From positions 1 through 64,000 of the forward strand of contig JAEOSR010000137.1 of assembly GCA_016840285.1 (NCBI GenBank): 64,000 nucleotides of DNA, written 5' to 3'. This DNA is from Candidatus Hodarchaeota archaeon (GTDB lineage: Archaea; Asgardarchaeota; Heimdallarchaeia; Hodarchaeales; Hodarchaeaceae). Of this stretch, positions 18,681 to 28,680 are shown piece by piece; position 1 is the first letter of the stretch; each line of letters starts with the position of its first letter. The notes under the pieces are model-generated. The model was not told the DNA's origin, searched no databases, and saw nothing but the letters and a program-made list of their open reading frames with translations. A program made the translations under genes and the position numbers.

Positions 18681-20612
18681 TTAATTTTCTGAAATCTGTT
18701 TTTTCAAGTGTTTCTGCAACCTTTCACTTATTAATTTTCCATCAATTTTTCCCCTGGCTTCTTTCATCACTAATCCCATCAATGGTGAGAAAGCATCCAT
18801 CCCTTGCTCCTTAACAAGATTTTGTGAGCGTTCTAGAAGAGTAATGATGAATCTGTCTAATTCTTCTTGAGACATGTAACCGACTCCTGATATTATTTTA
18901 GTTAATGATTTCGTTGGATGTGTACCTAGTTGACTTAAGATATCAGGAATTGCTTCCTTGGCGATTTCTTTCGATTTAAGTGCCTCAAAAATGTCGAGCA
19001 AATGCGATTTTGTTATATTACTTGTGTCCACACCTTCTCTTGAAATTGCAGTTAATGTTTGTGTTAATATAGTCACAACAACTTTGATTGGAGCTCCTTT
19101 TTGAATCAGTTCTTCGAAAATTTCAGCTTTGTTGTCATAGATCAAATTTTCAGCTAATTCTCTAGAGATGAAATAATCGTTACTTAATTGCTGGATTTGA
19201 TCCCAAAGATTTTCTGGAAGATTCTCTTCAATCTTCTTAACTTGCTTCGGGTCAATTATGATAGGTGGAAGATCTGTATCTGGATATAACCTACTTCTAC
19301 CATGTAAATCTCTTGTAAATGTAGAGATTCCGTTTGCATCTACGTGTCGTGTCTCTGGATGAACTCCCTTAAAAGCAGCAATTATTCTTTCATGTACAAA
19401 AGAAAGGGCTCTTTGTGTTTCTTCTTTCTTTCCAATAACAATGACATAGGCAGAATTCTCTTCATGACAAAATCTTGATAATTCTTGAATTTCATTCTCA
19501 GAGAATTTATATTTCATCAAATCCTCATCAGAATGGATAATCCCTTTTAGATTAGTGAATGATTTAACCCGTTCAGAGAGTTCTGTTCCAAAGTGCTTAT
19601 TTGGTTGTAATTCTCTACCTAAAAGTCCCTCAAATCCAGTAATAGGGAGTAAAAAAACTTTTTCTTTCCTTTTAAGGGCAGATTGAATTATTTTTGAGCG
19701 AGTTGTAGAAAAAACTTCTGTTGCATTTAGAATTTGAAAGGGAATATCTTTAGGATGTATGTTTCGTTTTTGAAGCACCTCTTGAATTGATATCAATCCC
19801 AATTGTCTTTGGATTTCAAGATCAATGGCATTTGGGATCAACTGTAGCAATTGAATACCTTTTAGCTCAACTCGGTCTCCTTTTGTGATACTTACATTGA
19901 TATCCTGACGTATGGTTCCTAAACCTTTACGTACTATACCTGACGATTTGATCAGCATTCCTAATGTTCTTGCTGCAGAAACTACTTCTGTTGGAGAATA
20001 TAAATTATGATCTGTTACGATCTCAATTAATGGAATACCAAGACGATCTAGCTTAAAAAAGATTTGTTTGTCCTCACTTCGGTCATTATCCTTACGAGCA
20101 GCATCTTCTTCAATATAAATCCAAGAAATGGGCAATTTCTTTCCTATATCCCCTGTAGAATCTTCCATCAGCGAAATATATCCATCGTAACCAATAAGAG
20201 CTGTTCTTTGGAATCCACAGGGAACAGATCCATCTAAATAGTTTTTTCTACATACATTTGTTTCTGTAACAATCTGACAATTCATCATCCTTGCTAACAT
20301 GATACCATCATAAAGAGCTTCACTATTGATAGGGAAAGGTGGGGTTTCATCTAATTCATAAGTACAAACACTATCAAAGACTTCGTAAAAGATTGTATGA
20401 TCTTTCTCAAATTCAATAAGCAAAGCTGGATCATATTCACCCATCTCACCTAGTACTGGACGAAACTTGCGTTGTACAATAGCTTGTGACTCTTCGTTTG
20501 TCAAGTTTGCTGGGCAATGACAAAACAATTTTCTTTCAGTAGAAAGCTGCGCGTGAATCTCTATCCCCGCTTTAAACCCTAAGCTATCGTAATCAAATAC
20601 TTTCTTTGCCAT
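18681..20612 (-). CDS. gatE: Glutamyl-tRNA(Gln) amidotransferase subunit E
   Basis: Kinase/transamidase subunit of archaeal GatDE. GatB-like core (FKAGIEIHAQLSTERKLFCHCP; SGIVRKGLGTIRQDINVSI; GRSRLYPDTDLPPI) with the AspRS-type insertion in the middle and a C-terminal tail domain (YqeY-like, SPLMGLVMKEARGKIDGKLI). The frame extends to 20639, but ATG at 20610-20612 (MAKKVFDY) matches family starts. About 643 residues. Upstream of gatD in the same operon. Confidence 0.93.
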   Translation of the reverse strand: MAKKVFDYDSLGFKAGIEIHAQLSTERKLFCHCPANLTNEESQAIVQRKFRPVLGEMGEYDPALLIEFEKDHTIFYEVFDSVCTYELDETPPFPINSEALYDGIMLARMMNCQIVTETNVCRKNYLDGSVPCGFQRTALIGYDGYISLMEDSTGDIGKKLPISWIYIEEDAARKDNDRSEDKQIFFKLDRLGIPLIEIVTDHNLYSPTEVVSAARTLGMLIKSSGIVRKGLGTIRQDINVSITKGDRVELKGIQLLQLIPNAIDLEIQRQLGLISIQEVLQKRNIHPKDIPFQILNATEVFSTTRSKIIQSALKRKEKVFLLPITGFEGLLGRELQPNKHFGTELSERVKSFTNLKGIIHSDEDLMKYKFSENEIQELSRFCHEENSAYVIVIGKKEETQRALSFVHERIIAAFKGVHPETRHVDANGISTFTRDLHGRSRLYPDTDLPPIIIDPKQVKKIEENLPENLWDQIQQLSNDYFISRELAENLIYDNKAEIFEELIQKGAPIKVVVTILTQTLTAISREGVDTSNITKSHLLDIFEALKSKEIAKEAIPDILSQLGTHPTKSLTKIISGVGYMSQEELDRFIITLLERSQNLVKEQGMDAFSPLMGLVMKEARGKIDGKLISERLQKHLKKQISEN

Positions 20613-20867
20613 TGTTTGTCGCATCCGACTAATTAACAAGATTAATCCAAAGGATTAGGAAAGAAGAACTTGTCAGATTGTAGGAATAATTTTTTATTTC
20701 CATAAAGACAGAAAATGAATCCAAATAAAACATTTGAATACCTTTGTGGAAGCTTTTGATTTCTGTTTCAACAAGGATGTTAAAATGTAAAAATTTTTAT
20801 TTTTGGTTTTGTTTCCTAGATTTTTTGACTAGAAACTTTATTACAGGATATTATTAAGGGAAATTGA

Positions 20868-22133
20868 ATGGACGCAATAATTCTCACGGCTGGTAAGGCT
20901 ACTCGTCTTTATCCGCTTACAAAAAGCATTCCTAAACCTTTAATGCCAATAGCAGGATGTCCTTTAATCTGTCATATTCTAGATGCTTTATCGGCCAATA
21001 TTAATCATGTTGTCATTGTTATTGGAGACAAAGCAGATGTAATTCAAGAAACTATAAGTCAAAAGAGATATCCATTCAAGATTGATTGGGTTACCCAACA
21101 AGAGCAACGGGGAACTGGCCATGCAGTAAAAATCTGTGAACAGCATATTGATTCTAAATCATTTTTCATGATATATGGTGATATTTTTACTAGTCAACAG
21201 GCAATCAAAGAAATTATACTATTGGGACAAACGAATGATCGCAACAAAGGTATTTTTTCAGCCAAAAAAGTAAGTAATCCTGAAAAATATGGATGCCTTG
21301 AAATTAAAGATGATTATTTAGTCAGAATATTTGAAAAACATCCCCAACCTCCAAGCTCTTTTATCAATGCAGGAATGATGGTTTTACCCTCAACGATTTT
21401 TGATTATTTAACTCATACTTCAAAATCGAGTCGGGGGGAAATAGAACTTACAGATGGTATAAATCAGCTTATTCAGGACGGTTATTCTTTCTCCATATAT
21501 AACATTAAGGATCACTGGATTGATATTGGGTATCCTTGGGATCTATTAACTGCAAATGAGGTAGGTATGGAAAAACAAGAATTCCCCACAATCACCTCTC
21601 CTCTTTCTGTAACGATAGAAGGACGGATTAAAATCGCAGAAAATGTGATATTACGACCAGGTACATTCATTCAAGGTCCAGTTGTTATTGAAGAAAATGT
21701 GATTGTAGGTCCTAATTGCTTTCTCCGCCCAGGTACGTATTTAGGGAAGAATGTTCGTATAGGAAATGCTGTGGAGATTAAGAATAGTATGATTCTTGAT
21801 AATACAACTATAGGCCATCTTTCCTATGTAGGAGACTCTGTTATTGGAAGATACTGTAACTTTGGCGCTGGAACCAAGATAGCAAACCTAAGATTAGATG
21901 AGAAAGACATTTATATGACAATCAAGGGTGAACGAATCTCGTCAGGAAGAAGAAAACTTGGTGTTTTTATGGGGGATAGCGTTAAGACGGGAATCAATGT
22001 TTCTTTAATGCCTGGAGTCACTATAGGAGAAAACTCACAAATTGGAGCTCACACGTTAGTTAACCAAGATGTTGCTCCCAATACTCTATTCTATTATGAT
22101 CCCACGAAAGGTCCTGTCAAAAAACCTCTTTAG
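20868..22133 (+). CDS. Bifunctional sugar-1-phosphate nucleotidyltransferase/acetyltransferase-like (GlmU-like)
   Basis: 421 residues. The N-terminal GT-A nucleotidyltransferase has the signature LTAGKATRLYPLT and KPLMPI, plus GTGHAVK and the metal-binding YGD. From about residue 250 a left-handed beta-helix of hexapeptide repeats follows (VILRPGTFIQGPVVIEENVI), ending in the CoA-binding region. Architecture matches archaeal GlmU-type enzymes making UDP-GlcNAc or a related activated sugar for surface glycans. Substrate cannot be fixed from sequence. The radical SAM gene follows at 21 nt. Confidence 0.85.
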   Translation: MDAIILTAGKATRLYPLTKSIPKPLMPIAGCPLICHILDALSANINHVVIVIGDKADVIQETISQKRYPFKIDWVTQQEQRGTGHAVKICEQHIDSKSFFMIYGDIFTSQQAIKEIILLGQTNDRNKGIFSAKKVSNPEKYGCLEIKDDYLVRIFEKHPQPPSSFINAGMMVLPSTIFDYLTHTSKSSRGEIELTDGINQLIQDGYSFSIYNIKDHWIDIGYPWDLLTANEVGMEKQEFPTITSPLSVTIEGRIKIAENVILRPGTFIQGPVVIEENVIVGPNCFLRPGTYLGKNVRIGNAVEIKNSMILDNTTIGHLSYVGDSVIGRYCNFGAGTKIANLRLDEKDIYMTIKGERISSGRRKLGVFMGDSVKTGINVSLMPGVTIGENSQIGAHTLVNQDVAPNTLFYYDPTKGPVKKPL

Positions 22134-22154
22134 AAACTCAAGGTACGAAGAAGT

Positions 22155-23621
22155 ATGAGGAGGAGTCGTCTAAAAGAGATAAATGTTATTCAAAAACCAA
22201 CTCATGATGTGCAGTGGCGTATTGGATTGGTGTATCCAAACTCATATTCGATAGGAATGTCAGGTTTAACAGTTAAACTGCTATATCATCTTTTAAATCA
22301 ACATCAAAATATATATACTGAACGAATTTTCTTTAATGCAAACCTCCCGGGGCCTCCTAAATCAATTGAAACTGGAAAGATGTTAACTCAATTTGATCTT
22401 CTAGCTTTCACTTTTCAGTTTGAACTTGATTATATTAATGCAATCAAGATGTTACTCCGATCTGGTATCCCTGTGTATAAAAATAACAGGATTTCAGATC
22501 ATCCTTTATTGTTAGCTGGAGGTCCTACAGTTACTACCAATCCTGAACCATTATATGATATTTTTGATGTTTTTTTCTCAGGTGAATTTGAATCGGTTGC
22601 AGAGCTTTTTCTTGAGACGTTTATCACAAATAAACATGGTGTATTACAAGATACAATCCTGTCTGTACCTGGCTTTTATACACCTCAAGACATAGAGCAT
22701 CAAGTATCGCCAAAAATAACATCGAATCTTGATGAGGTGAACTATCCTACAGCACAAGTCCGTCCAATTAAACCTCTGAAAAAAGGGGTATTGGATGGGT
22801 ATTTTCTTCAGGTCTCAAGAGGATGTACCCATGGGTGTCACTTTTGCTTAATTGGAAAGTATTTTCGCCCACAGAGAGAAAGATCCCTCCTAACGCTAAT
22901 GAATTTGGTAAATAATGGTATCAAAGGTACGAAAACTGACTTTTTTTCTCTCATTGGATCAAGCGTGGCTGATTACAGTCAAATCAAGGAGTTATTAGAT
23001 CATTTTAATAAAAAAAAATTGAAGTTCACCCTTCCAAGTATCAGAATTGATTCAGGAATAGAAGTTCTCGATTCAATTAAACAAGCTGGATTGAGAAGTC
23101 TTAGTATTGCCCCAGAGACTGCATCAGAAGACGTTCGATTTGGAGTTGGGAAAAAAATTAGTAACTCCCAGATATATGAGTTTATTCAAAAAGCTGACAA
23201 CCATAAAATCCGAGAGATCAGACTTTACTTCATTCTAGGTTTAACATCAGATATTTTCTCAGAATCACATGAAATAGTGAATTTAGTTAATAACTTAGCT
23301 GAATCCTGTCCTACTGTTAAATTCACAATATCTGTAACCCCTCTCATTCCAAAACGAGGTACAAAACTGGAAAATAAATGTGTAAATTACAAAGAAATTC
23401 AACAAGGTTTTAATATCTTGAAACAGAATTTAAGAAGAACTGTGCGTTATAAATCATTTCCGATCCATTGGGCGGCAATACAAGCTATTCTCTCAATTGG
23501 AGGGCGAGAATTAACACTAATCATGGCCGATATTGCAAATAAAGGAGGATCTTACCAGAGTTGGAAAAAAAACTTAGATATGGAACCAATAGACTATTAT
23601 CTTAAACATCATTGTTTCTAG
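22155..23621 (+). CDS. B12-binding-type radical SAM protein
   Basis: 488 residues. An N-terminal cobalamin-binding-like Rossmann region (GLVYPNSYSIGMSGLTVKLL; LAGGPTVTTNPEP) precedes a radical SAM barrel with the 4Fe-4S motif CTHGCHFC at about residue 226-233. It belongs to the YgiQ/TIGR03960-type or methylthiotransferase-like radical SAM families with an archaeal profile; the reaction is unknown. ATG 22155 follows the nucleotidyltransferase by 21 nt, so co-transcription is likely. Confidence 0.75.
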   Translation: MRRSRLKEINVIQKPTHDVQWRIGLVYPNSYSIGMSGLTVKLLYHLLNQHQNIYTERIFFNANLPGPPKSIETGKMLTQFDLLAFTFQFELDYINAIKMLLRSGIPVYKNNRISDHPLLLAGGPTVTTNPEPLYDIFDVFFSGEFESVAELFLETFITNKHGVLQDTILSVPGFYTPQDIEHQVSPKITSNLDEVNYPTAQVRPIKPLKKGVLDGYFLQVSRGCTHGCHFCLIGKYFRPQRERSLLTLMNLVNNGIKGTKTDFFSLIGSSVADYSQIKELLDHFNKKKLKFTLPSIRIDSGIEVLDSIKQAGLRSLSIAPETASEDVRFGVGKKISNSQIYEFIQKADNHKIREIRLYFILGLTSDIFSESHEIVNLVNNLAESCPTVKFTISVTPLIPKRGTKLENKCVNYKEIQQGFNILKQNLRRTVRYKSFPIHWAAIQAILSIGGRELTLIMADIANKGGSYQSWKKNLDMEPIDYYLKHHCF

Positions 23622-23669
23622 AAACCATAACCTTTGTAAAGATAGATAGAGAAACCTAGAAACAATGGA

Positions 23670-25418
23670 TCATCGGGATTGAGAATCAATCAATGTTTTT
23701 GCATCCCGAAGATATCTAAGTGCATCCCTTACATTTGTAATGGGAGAAAGAGGTACACTTCCAACACGGCTTTTGTGAATATTATCTAATAATTTCTCGG
23801 CTAGGATACGAAATCGGGGAATTGACTTCGGGGAATCAGTTGTGAGAGTCTCAAGAAGCTCTTCAGCTTCTTCAATCCGCCCTTGGGCTGAAAGCATAAT
23901 TGCTAAAAGACATTGTCCTTTTGTACGCTCAGGAATACCTTTAAGCTTCTCTAAACTTTCAGTTATCATATTTTGTGCTTCCTGAAGGACTTTGGGATCC
24001 TCAGAAAGCCTATATTCATTTAGATATATTTCAGCTTGCGTGTATAATAGAGTTGACCGAAAATCAGGACAATTGTCGATAAGTTTCATTGCATCAATTA
24101 AAAATATCTTTGCGATGCCAATATTATGGATGTGAAACTCGTATTTCCCTTGGATATAATGATAATAAGCTTTTGAACAATTTTTTAGATCATTTGCTTT
24201 GATGGTCTCAAAAATATTAGGGATTTCATCCACTTTATTCAGATCTATAAGCAATTCAGCATATTTCAGTTTAAAATCATGTTGGAATTGTGGATCTTTT
24301 GATTCTAATTCTTCAACAATTGAAAGGGCGGTTTTTGCATGAGTTAAAGCGAGATCATCCTCTGATTCTAGGAAGAAAACATAAGCTAGCCCAAATTCTA
24401 CTTTTATTTGGTAAAGAGAGCAAGAGAAGGTTTTAGCTTTCTCAAGAACGAGTTTAAAAATCTGTTTTGCCTCTTGTAATTGCCCTTGTTCAACAAGGAA
24501 CCAGGCTTTTTGAATTAATGGGTAGATGGATAATCCACCATCGAATTCTTCACTCAGTAATGCTGTTAAGGAAGTAGCTTTAGATAAATATTCGGAGGCC
24601 TCATCATGTTTTGCCTTAGAGACATAATATGATGCAAAATTTGTATAGGCTATGATCAAGCGATTATTAGCATTGATTAACTGATATTCCCGAATTGCGG
24701 CTTCTAAATGACGCTTAAAGATGTTTCCTTCTTCTTTATGTGACATTAAGGTGTATAGGAGGCCAGTATTCAAATGATGTTGAGATTGCTCCACTACTTT
24801 TAAGGCCTCAGAGAGATCAATTTTGGCTTCTTCTATGTTTTTTTTGAAAGCAAAAGTTTGGACAGGGAGAAATAAGGGTTGATAGTTTGAATTAGAGTTA
24901 AGATCATCTTCAAAAATCCGTTTGATTGTAAAATAGCATTTTTTGAGAGTAGTCTTTTTATCCAAGTTGCTTAATAATAGAATATACGGCGTAGCAACGT
25001 CAAATAATGCAGGCCAGTCTTTGGAAGCTTCTAACTGAGAAAATCCCTTTCCAATAATTATGATGCCTTTATCAGAATTAATTAGCTCTGTAATTCCTGC
25101 TCCAACATATGAAAGTAAGAGTGAATCAGATTGAGTTTCGGCTTCTTTGATAAGGAAGTCAGATTTATTAGTGAAGAATTCTATATTAGCCTGAATCCAG
25201 GCTATTTTCGAACATAATGCCCAAAGTACGCTAGGTGGCTTTTCTTCTTTGTCAAGAAGATTCCGAATAAGGATATACCAGTCATCGAGCTTCGGAACAG
25301 AGTCTTTTTCAAGAATTTTTGAAATATTATTTGTTATTATAGTGATCCATTGATCACTAATGCGATCAGCAAAAATCGCCAGCTCAGCGGGAAATTCTAT
25401 CCTCTTCATTTTAAACAC
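23670..25418 (-). CDS. TPR-repeat protein
   Basis: 582 residues built largely of paired helices typical of tetratricopeptide repeats, recognisable from about residue 185 onward (for example AWFLVEQGQLQEAKQIFKLV; AIMLSAQGRIEEAEELLETL). The N-terminal third is helical without clear repeat register. No membrane segment, zinc site or catalytic motif. Probably a protein-protein scaffold; partner unknown. Similar tandem-TPR proteins are expanded in Asgard genomes. Confidence 0.7.
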   Translation of the reverse strand: MFKMKRIEFPAELAIFADRISDQWITIITNNISKILEKDSVPKLDDWYILIRNLLDKEEKPPSVLWALCSKIAWIQANIEFFTNKSDFLIKEAETQSDSLLLSYVGAGITELINSDKGIIIIGKGFSQLEASKDWPALFDVATPYILLLSNLDKKTTLKKCYFTIKRIFEDDLNSNSNYQPLFLPVQTFAFKKNIEEAKIDLSEALKVVEQSQHHLNTGLLYTLMSHKEEGNIFKRHLEAAIREYQLINANNRLIIAYTNFASYYVSKAKHDEASEYLSKATSLTALLSEEFDGGLSIYPLIQKAWFLVEQGQLQEAKQIFKLVLEKAKTFSCSLYQIKVEFGLAYVFFLESEDDLALTHAKTALSIVEELESKDPQFQHDFKLKYAELLIDLNKVDEIPNIFETIKANDLKNCSKAYYHYIQGKYEFHIHNIGIAKIFLIDAMKLIDNCPDFRSTLLYTQAEIYLNEYRLSEDPKVLQEAQNMITESLEKLKGIPERTKGQCLLAIMLSAQGRIEEAEELLETLTTDSPKSIPRFRILAEKLLDNIHKSRVGSVPLSPITNVRDALRYLRDAKTLIDSQSR

Positions 25419-25632
25419 TAAAGTAACTAATGATCAAATAATACTACGTAAGTTCAGCTTTTATTGAAAGGATAAAAAGCTTCATGTTTAGACAAAATAC
25501 AAATGATGATAGAAAGATATTTTTTATCAAGATTAGAAATAGTAAAATGATAATTTATTGTGTCAAGTTTAAAGTTTAAATGGATTTTCAAGACTTGAAC
25601 TAAGAAATAACAAGATTATTGGAGTTTGGAAT

Positions 25633-26832
25633 ATGTCTATCCTAATAGGCATTGTTGGTAAACCATCGTCAGGAAAAACAACTTTTCTAAATGCTCTTTG
25701 TGGTACATCAGCAAAGACTGCTGAATATCCTTTTACCACAATTCAAGCAAACCAAGGAGTGGGATATGTCACTACACCATGTGTGTGTCAAGAACTTAAT
25801 GTAACTTGTAATCCCCGTAATTCAGAATGTGTTGATAGAGTTCGGAAAATACCTATTAAGATTATTGATGTAGCTGGATTGGTTCCAGGTGCTCATGAAG
25901 GGAAAGGTATGGGAAATCAATTTTTATCCGATCTTGCTCAAGCTGATATTCTTATTCATGTGGTAGATATTTCAGGATCTCTGAATGAGGAGGGAGAAAC
26001 CGTTGATCCTGGAAGTCATGATCCAATGAAGGATATAGCGTTTTTAGAGAATGAAATTGCTGCGTGGATGCGTGGAATCTTAAAAAAGGATTGGGAACGT
26101 GCTGTACGAAAAGCAGACACAGAAAAAAAGAATATTGTGGATTTTATTACTGATAAAATGACAGGATTGAAAATCACGAAAAGTAAAATAATGAAAGCAG
26201 TTAATTCAGCCAATTTAGATATCTCTGCTGTCAAAAAGTGGAATGAAGACGATTTATTACAGCTTTGTCACGAAATACGCAAAATAGGAAAACCAATAAT
26301 CATTGCAGCAAATAAAATCGATCGTCCTACTGCGAAGGATAATTATGAACGCTTGAAAAAGGAATTCGGTGAAACTATTGTATCAACTTCAGCGCTCACT
26401 GATATTGTTCTCCGAAATCTTGTTAATCAAGGTAAGGTAGAATATTTCTCTACTAGCGGTCGTTTGAATCTCATAGGTAGCATGTCATCAAAAGAAGAAT
26501 CAATTGTTAATAAAATTCAAACAGAGATATTAGTACCATACGGAACCACGGGAATCTTTGAAACGTTGAATAAAGCAGTATTTACTGTTTTACAACTTCA
26601 ACCTATTTATCCTGTTGCAGATGTAACTCATTTTAGTGATAATGATGGAAAAGTTCTCCCTGATGTATTCCTCGTTAAAAGTGGTACAACTATTAAAGAA
26701 TTTGCTGGGTTAATCCATCAGGATCTCTTCAAGAACTTTATTCATGGTATCGATGCTCGCACGAATCGGCGGGTTTCTGAAAAACACGAGTTACAATTTG
26801 GTGATGTAATTAAAATTGTAGCTGCTACTTGA
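25633..26832 (+). CDS. YchF/OLA1-like Obg-family GTPase with TGS domain
   Basis: 399 residues. G1 GKPSSGKTT, G3 DVAGLVPGAHEGKGMGN and G4 NKID, with a C-terminal TGS domain (DVFLVKSGTTIKEFAGLIHQ). An insertion with CVCQELNVTC and CVDR in the G domain, together with the long helical region, matches the archaeal YchF-type branch rather than DRG. Role is ribosome-associated nucleotide binding, inferred from family. ATG 25633 is preceded by GGAG. Complete. Confidence 0.88.
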   Translation: MSILIGIVGKPSSGKTTFLNALCGTSAKTAEYPFTTIQANQGVGYVTTPCVCQELNVTCNPRNSECVDRVRKIPIKIIDVAGLVPGAHEGKGMGNQFLSDLAQADILIHVVDISGSLNEEGETVDPGSHDPMKDIAFLENEIAAWMRGILKKDWERAVRKADTEKKNIVDFITDKMTGLKITKSKIMKAVNSANLDISAVKKWNEDDLLQLCHEIRKIGKPIIIAANKIDRPTAKDNYERLKKEFGETIVSTSALTDIVLRNLVNQGKVEYFSTSGRLNLIGSMSSKEESIVNKIQTEILVPYGTTGIFETLNKAVFTVLQLQPIYPVADVTHFSDNDGKVLPDVFLVKSGTTIKEFAGLIHQDLFKNFIHGIDARTNRRVSEKHELQFGDVIKIVAAT

Positions 26833-26839
26833 AATTGAG

Positions 26840-27352
26840 TTATCCTTCTAGGTCATCGTCTTTTGTGTATCTTTTTTGAATTATTTTCTTTGTTCTAATT
26901 TCTTCAGACTTTCTATAATAGTAATCAGAAGACCGTTTAGGGCCAAAACTTCGTATACCTGAAGTTTTGATTTTTTCTGTTAGCTCTTTTCCTGTTTCCA
27001 CTGAAAGTTGGCCTTGCTTGGTTAAAAAGTCAATGATCTCTAGACCTTCTTCATTAGTTCGTGCTCTAGCTAAGAAATCAAAAATATTTGGCTCATAATT
27101 GCTAAAAGGATCCAAATCTTGTCTTTCGTTCTTCCATGGGGAAATAGAATTCGTTTCATCTTCAACTTCATCTATCCTCACACTCATTTCACTACTGACA
27201 AGCTCGATGTATAAAGCAGGGAATTTTTCCCGGATTTCATCGATTGATATGTTCTGTTTGATAGCAAATGTCTCTAAAGAAGATTTCTTCTGTGGCTTCT
27301 TTTTGGAATCTTCAGGGTATTTTTCTACCATCGATATGCTTCCGAATTTCAT
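26840..27352 (-). CDS. Conserved archaeal protein, DUF2095-like
   Basis: 170 residues. The segment from about residue 38 (IREKFPALYIELVSSEMSVR ... FDFLARARTNEEGLEIIDFL ... GIRSFGPKRSSDYYY) recalls the uncharacterised archaeal family DUF2095; I judge this from memory of the pattern, so moderate confidence. ATG overlaps the stop of the dehydrogenase gene (ATGA), so the two are translationally coupled. Function unknown. A later ATG at 27331 is possible. Confidence 0.6.
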   Translation of the reverse strand: MKFGSISMVEKYPEDSKKKPQKKSSLETFAIKQNISIDEIREKFPALYIELVSSEMSVRIDEVEDETNSISPWKNERQDLDPFSNYEPNIFDFLARARTNEEGLEIIDFLTKQGQLSVETGKELTEKIKTSGIRSFGPKRSSDYYYRKSEEIRTKKIIQKRYTKDDDLEG

Positions 27353-28296
27353 TCTAACTTGGTAGCATTAACGGAGAATTCAGGTTTTTGACCATTAAGT
27401 ACTAATTTGACCTGTTGAGCTGTTATATGACCTGCTCTTTCTTGTGCTTCTTTTGTTGAGGCGCTTATATGAGGAGAGACGTAAACATTCTCCAGTTCAA
27501 ACAATTTGTTATTTTTCACAGGTTCAACAGTAAAGACATCGAGCGCTGCTCCCGCTATCTTTTTGTCTTTTAATGCATTATAGAGGGCATCTTCGTCAAT
27601 AATACCGCCCCGTGCACAATTTATGATAAATGCAGTTGGCTTCATTTGCTCCAACTCCTTCTTACTGATCATACCACGAGTTTCATCAGTTAACAATGCA
27701 TGAATTGTGACAAAATCAGACCTCTGCAGTATAAGTTTAAGATCTTCTATTTTTTCCGCTCCAATCTTATGAAAAACTTCATCAGGAAGATATGGGTCAT
27801 AGACCAAACATTTCAACCCAAAAACTTTCGCTCTTTTCACAACCTCGGCTCCGATTCTCCCACAACCAACAAATCCTAATGTTTTACCGAATAATTCCAT
27901 CCCCATAAGCTGTTTTTTTGGCCATTCACCCTTCTTAGTTCTACTGGAAGCTTGGATAATTTTTCGACTCAGAGCGAGGATAAATGCTATTGTCATTTCC
28001 GCAACAGATATTGTAGAAGCACGAGGGGAGTTTACAACATATATCCCTCGTTCTGTGGCAGCCTTCACATCAATGTTATCGACCCCAATACCAGCTCTAC
28101 CAATCACTTTCAGTTGGGTGCCCTTTTCGATGACTTCCTTTGGTAGCTTGGTAGCACTCCGGACAATTATCGCGTGATATTTACCTATTTCGTTTAATAA
28201 ATCAGCTGGGGGGTAGTGGTGATCTATTACTTCGAACTCTTTTTTCAATTCCACAATTGCAGAAGCTGCAATCGAATCTGCTATTAAGATTTTCAT
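27349..28296 (-). CDS. serA: D-3-phosphoglycerate dehydrogenase-like (SerA family, no ACT domain), copy 1
   Basis: 315 residues; oxidises 3-phosphoglycerate in serine synthesis, or a related 2-hydroxyacid. Rossmann motif GCGRIGAEV with the NAD-selecting Asp (VYDPY), catalytic Arg in NCARGGIIDE, Glu in DVFTVEP and His in VSPHISAS. It lacks the C-terminal regulatory domains of long PGDHs. Very similar to the copy at 31.4-32.3 kb, which lies in opposite orientation. Coupled to the DUF2095-like gene by a 4-nt overlap. Confidence 0.88.
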   Translation of the reverse strand: MKILIADSIAASAIVELKKEFEVIDHHYPPADLLNEIGKYHAIIVRSATKLPKEVIEKGTQLKVIGRAGIGVDNIDVKAATERGIYVVNSPRASTISVAEMTIAFILALSRKIIQASSRTKKGEWPKKQLMGMELFGKTLGFVGCGRIGAEVVKRAKVFGLKCLVYDPYLPDEVFHKIGAEKIEDLKLILQRSDFVTIHALLTDETRGMISKKELEQMKPTAFIINCARGGIIDEDALYNALKDKKIAGAALDVFTVEPVKNNKLFELENVYVSPHISASTKEAQERAGHITAQQVKLVLNGQKPEFSVNATKLE

Positions 28297-28680
28297 TTTT
28301 ATTGGTTTCCTCTGAATGTGAACAGGTTTTACAAGGTTCTATTCTTTTTGTTTGTATCTATAATCCATAAAGGGTTCATAAAAGCGTCGAAAACATGTTT
28401 AACAGTGATTGAAAGTTGATAAAACGAATTGTATTAAAGTTCCGATATGAATTATGCGATTTTTTAAGCAGAGAAATTTGGATCTATTGAATCTACATTG
28501 TATATCAAGTTCTTCTGGGTTATTTGTGGTCAAATTTTAGTTATGGTGATATCTGTAATTACATTTAAAAAGACATAATTGATGATAATCGATGATCACA
28601 TCTAACTGTTCTTTAGTATTATTTTGATACTAAAGAATTTGGGGATCGAATGATAGAATACAATTAAGATAAGGGTCTAG
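28297..28680. other. Intergenic region between divergent genes
   Basis: 384 nt, AT-rich, between the divergently transcribed dehydrogenase (minus) and the beta-helix protein (plus), so it must hold both promoters. I see no RNA gene, no clear repeat and no open frame with a convincing start. Confidence 0.6.
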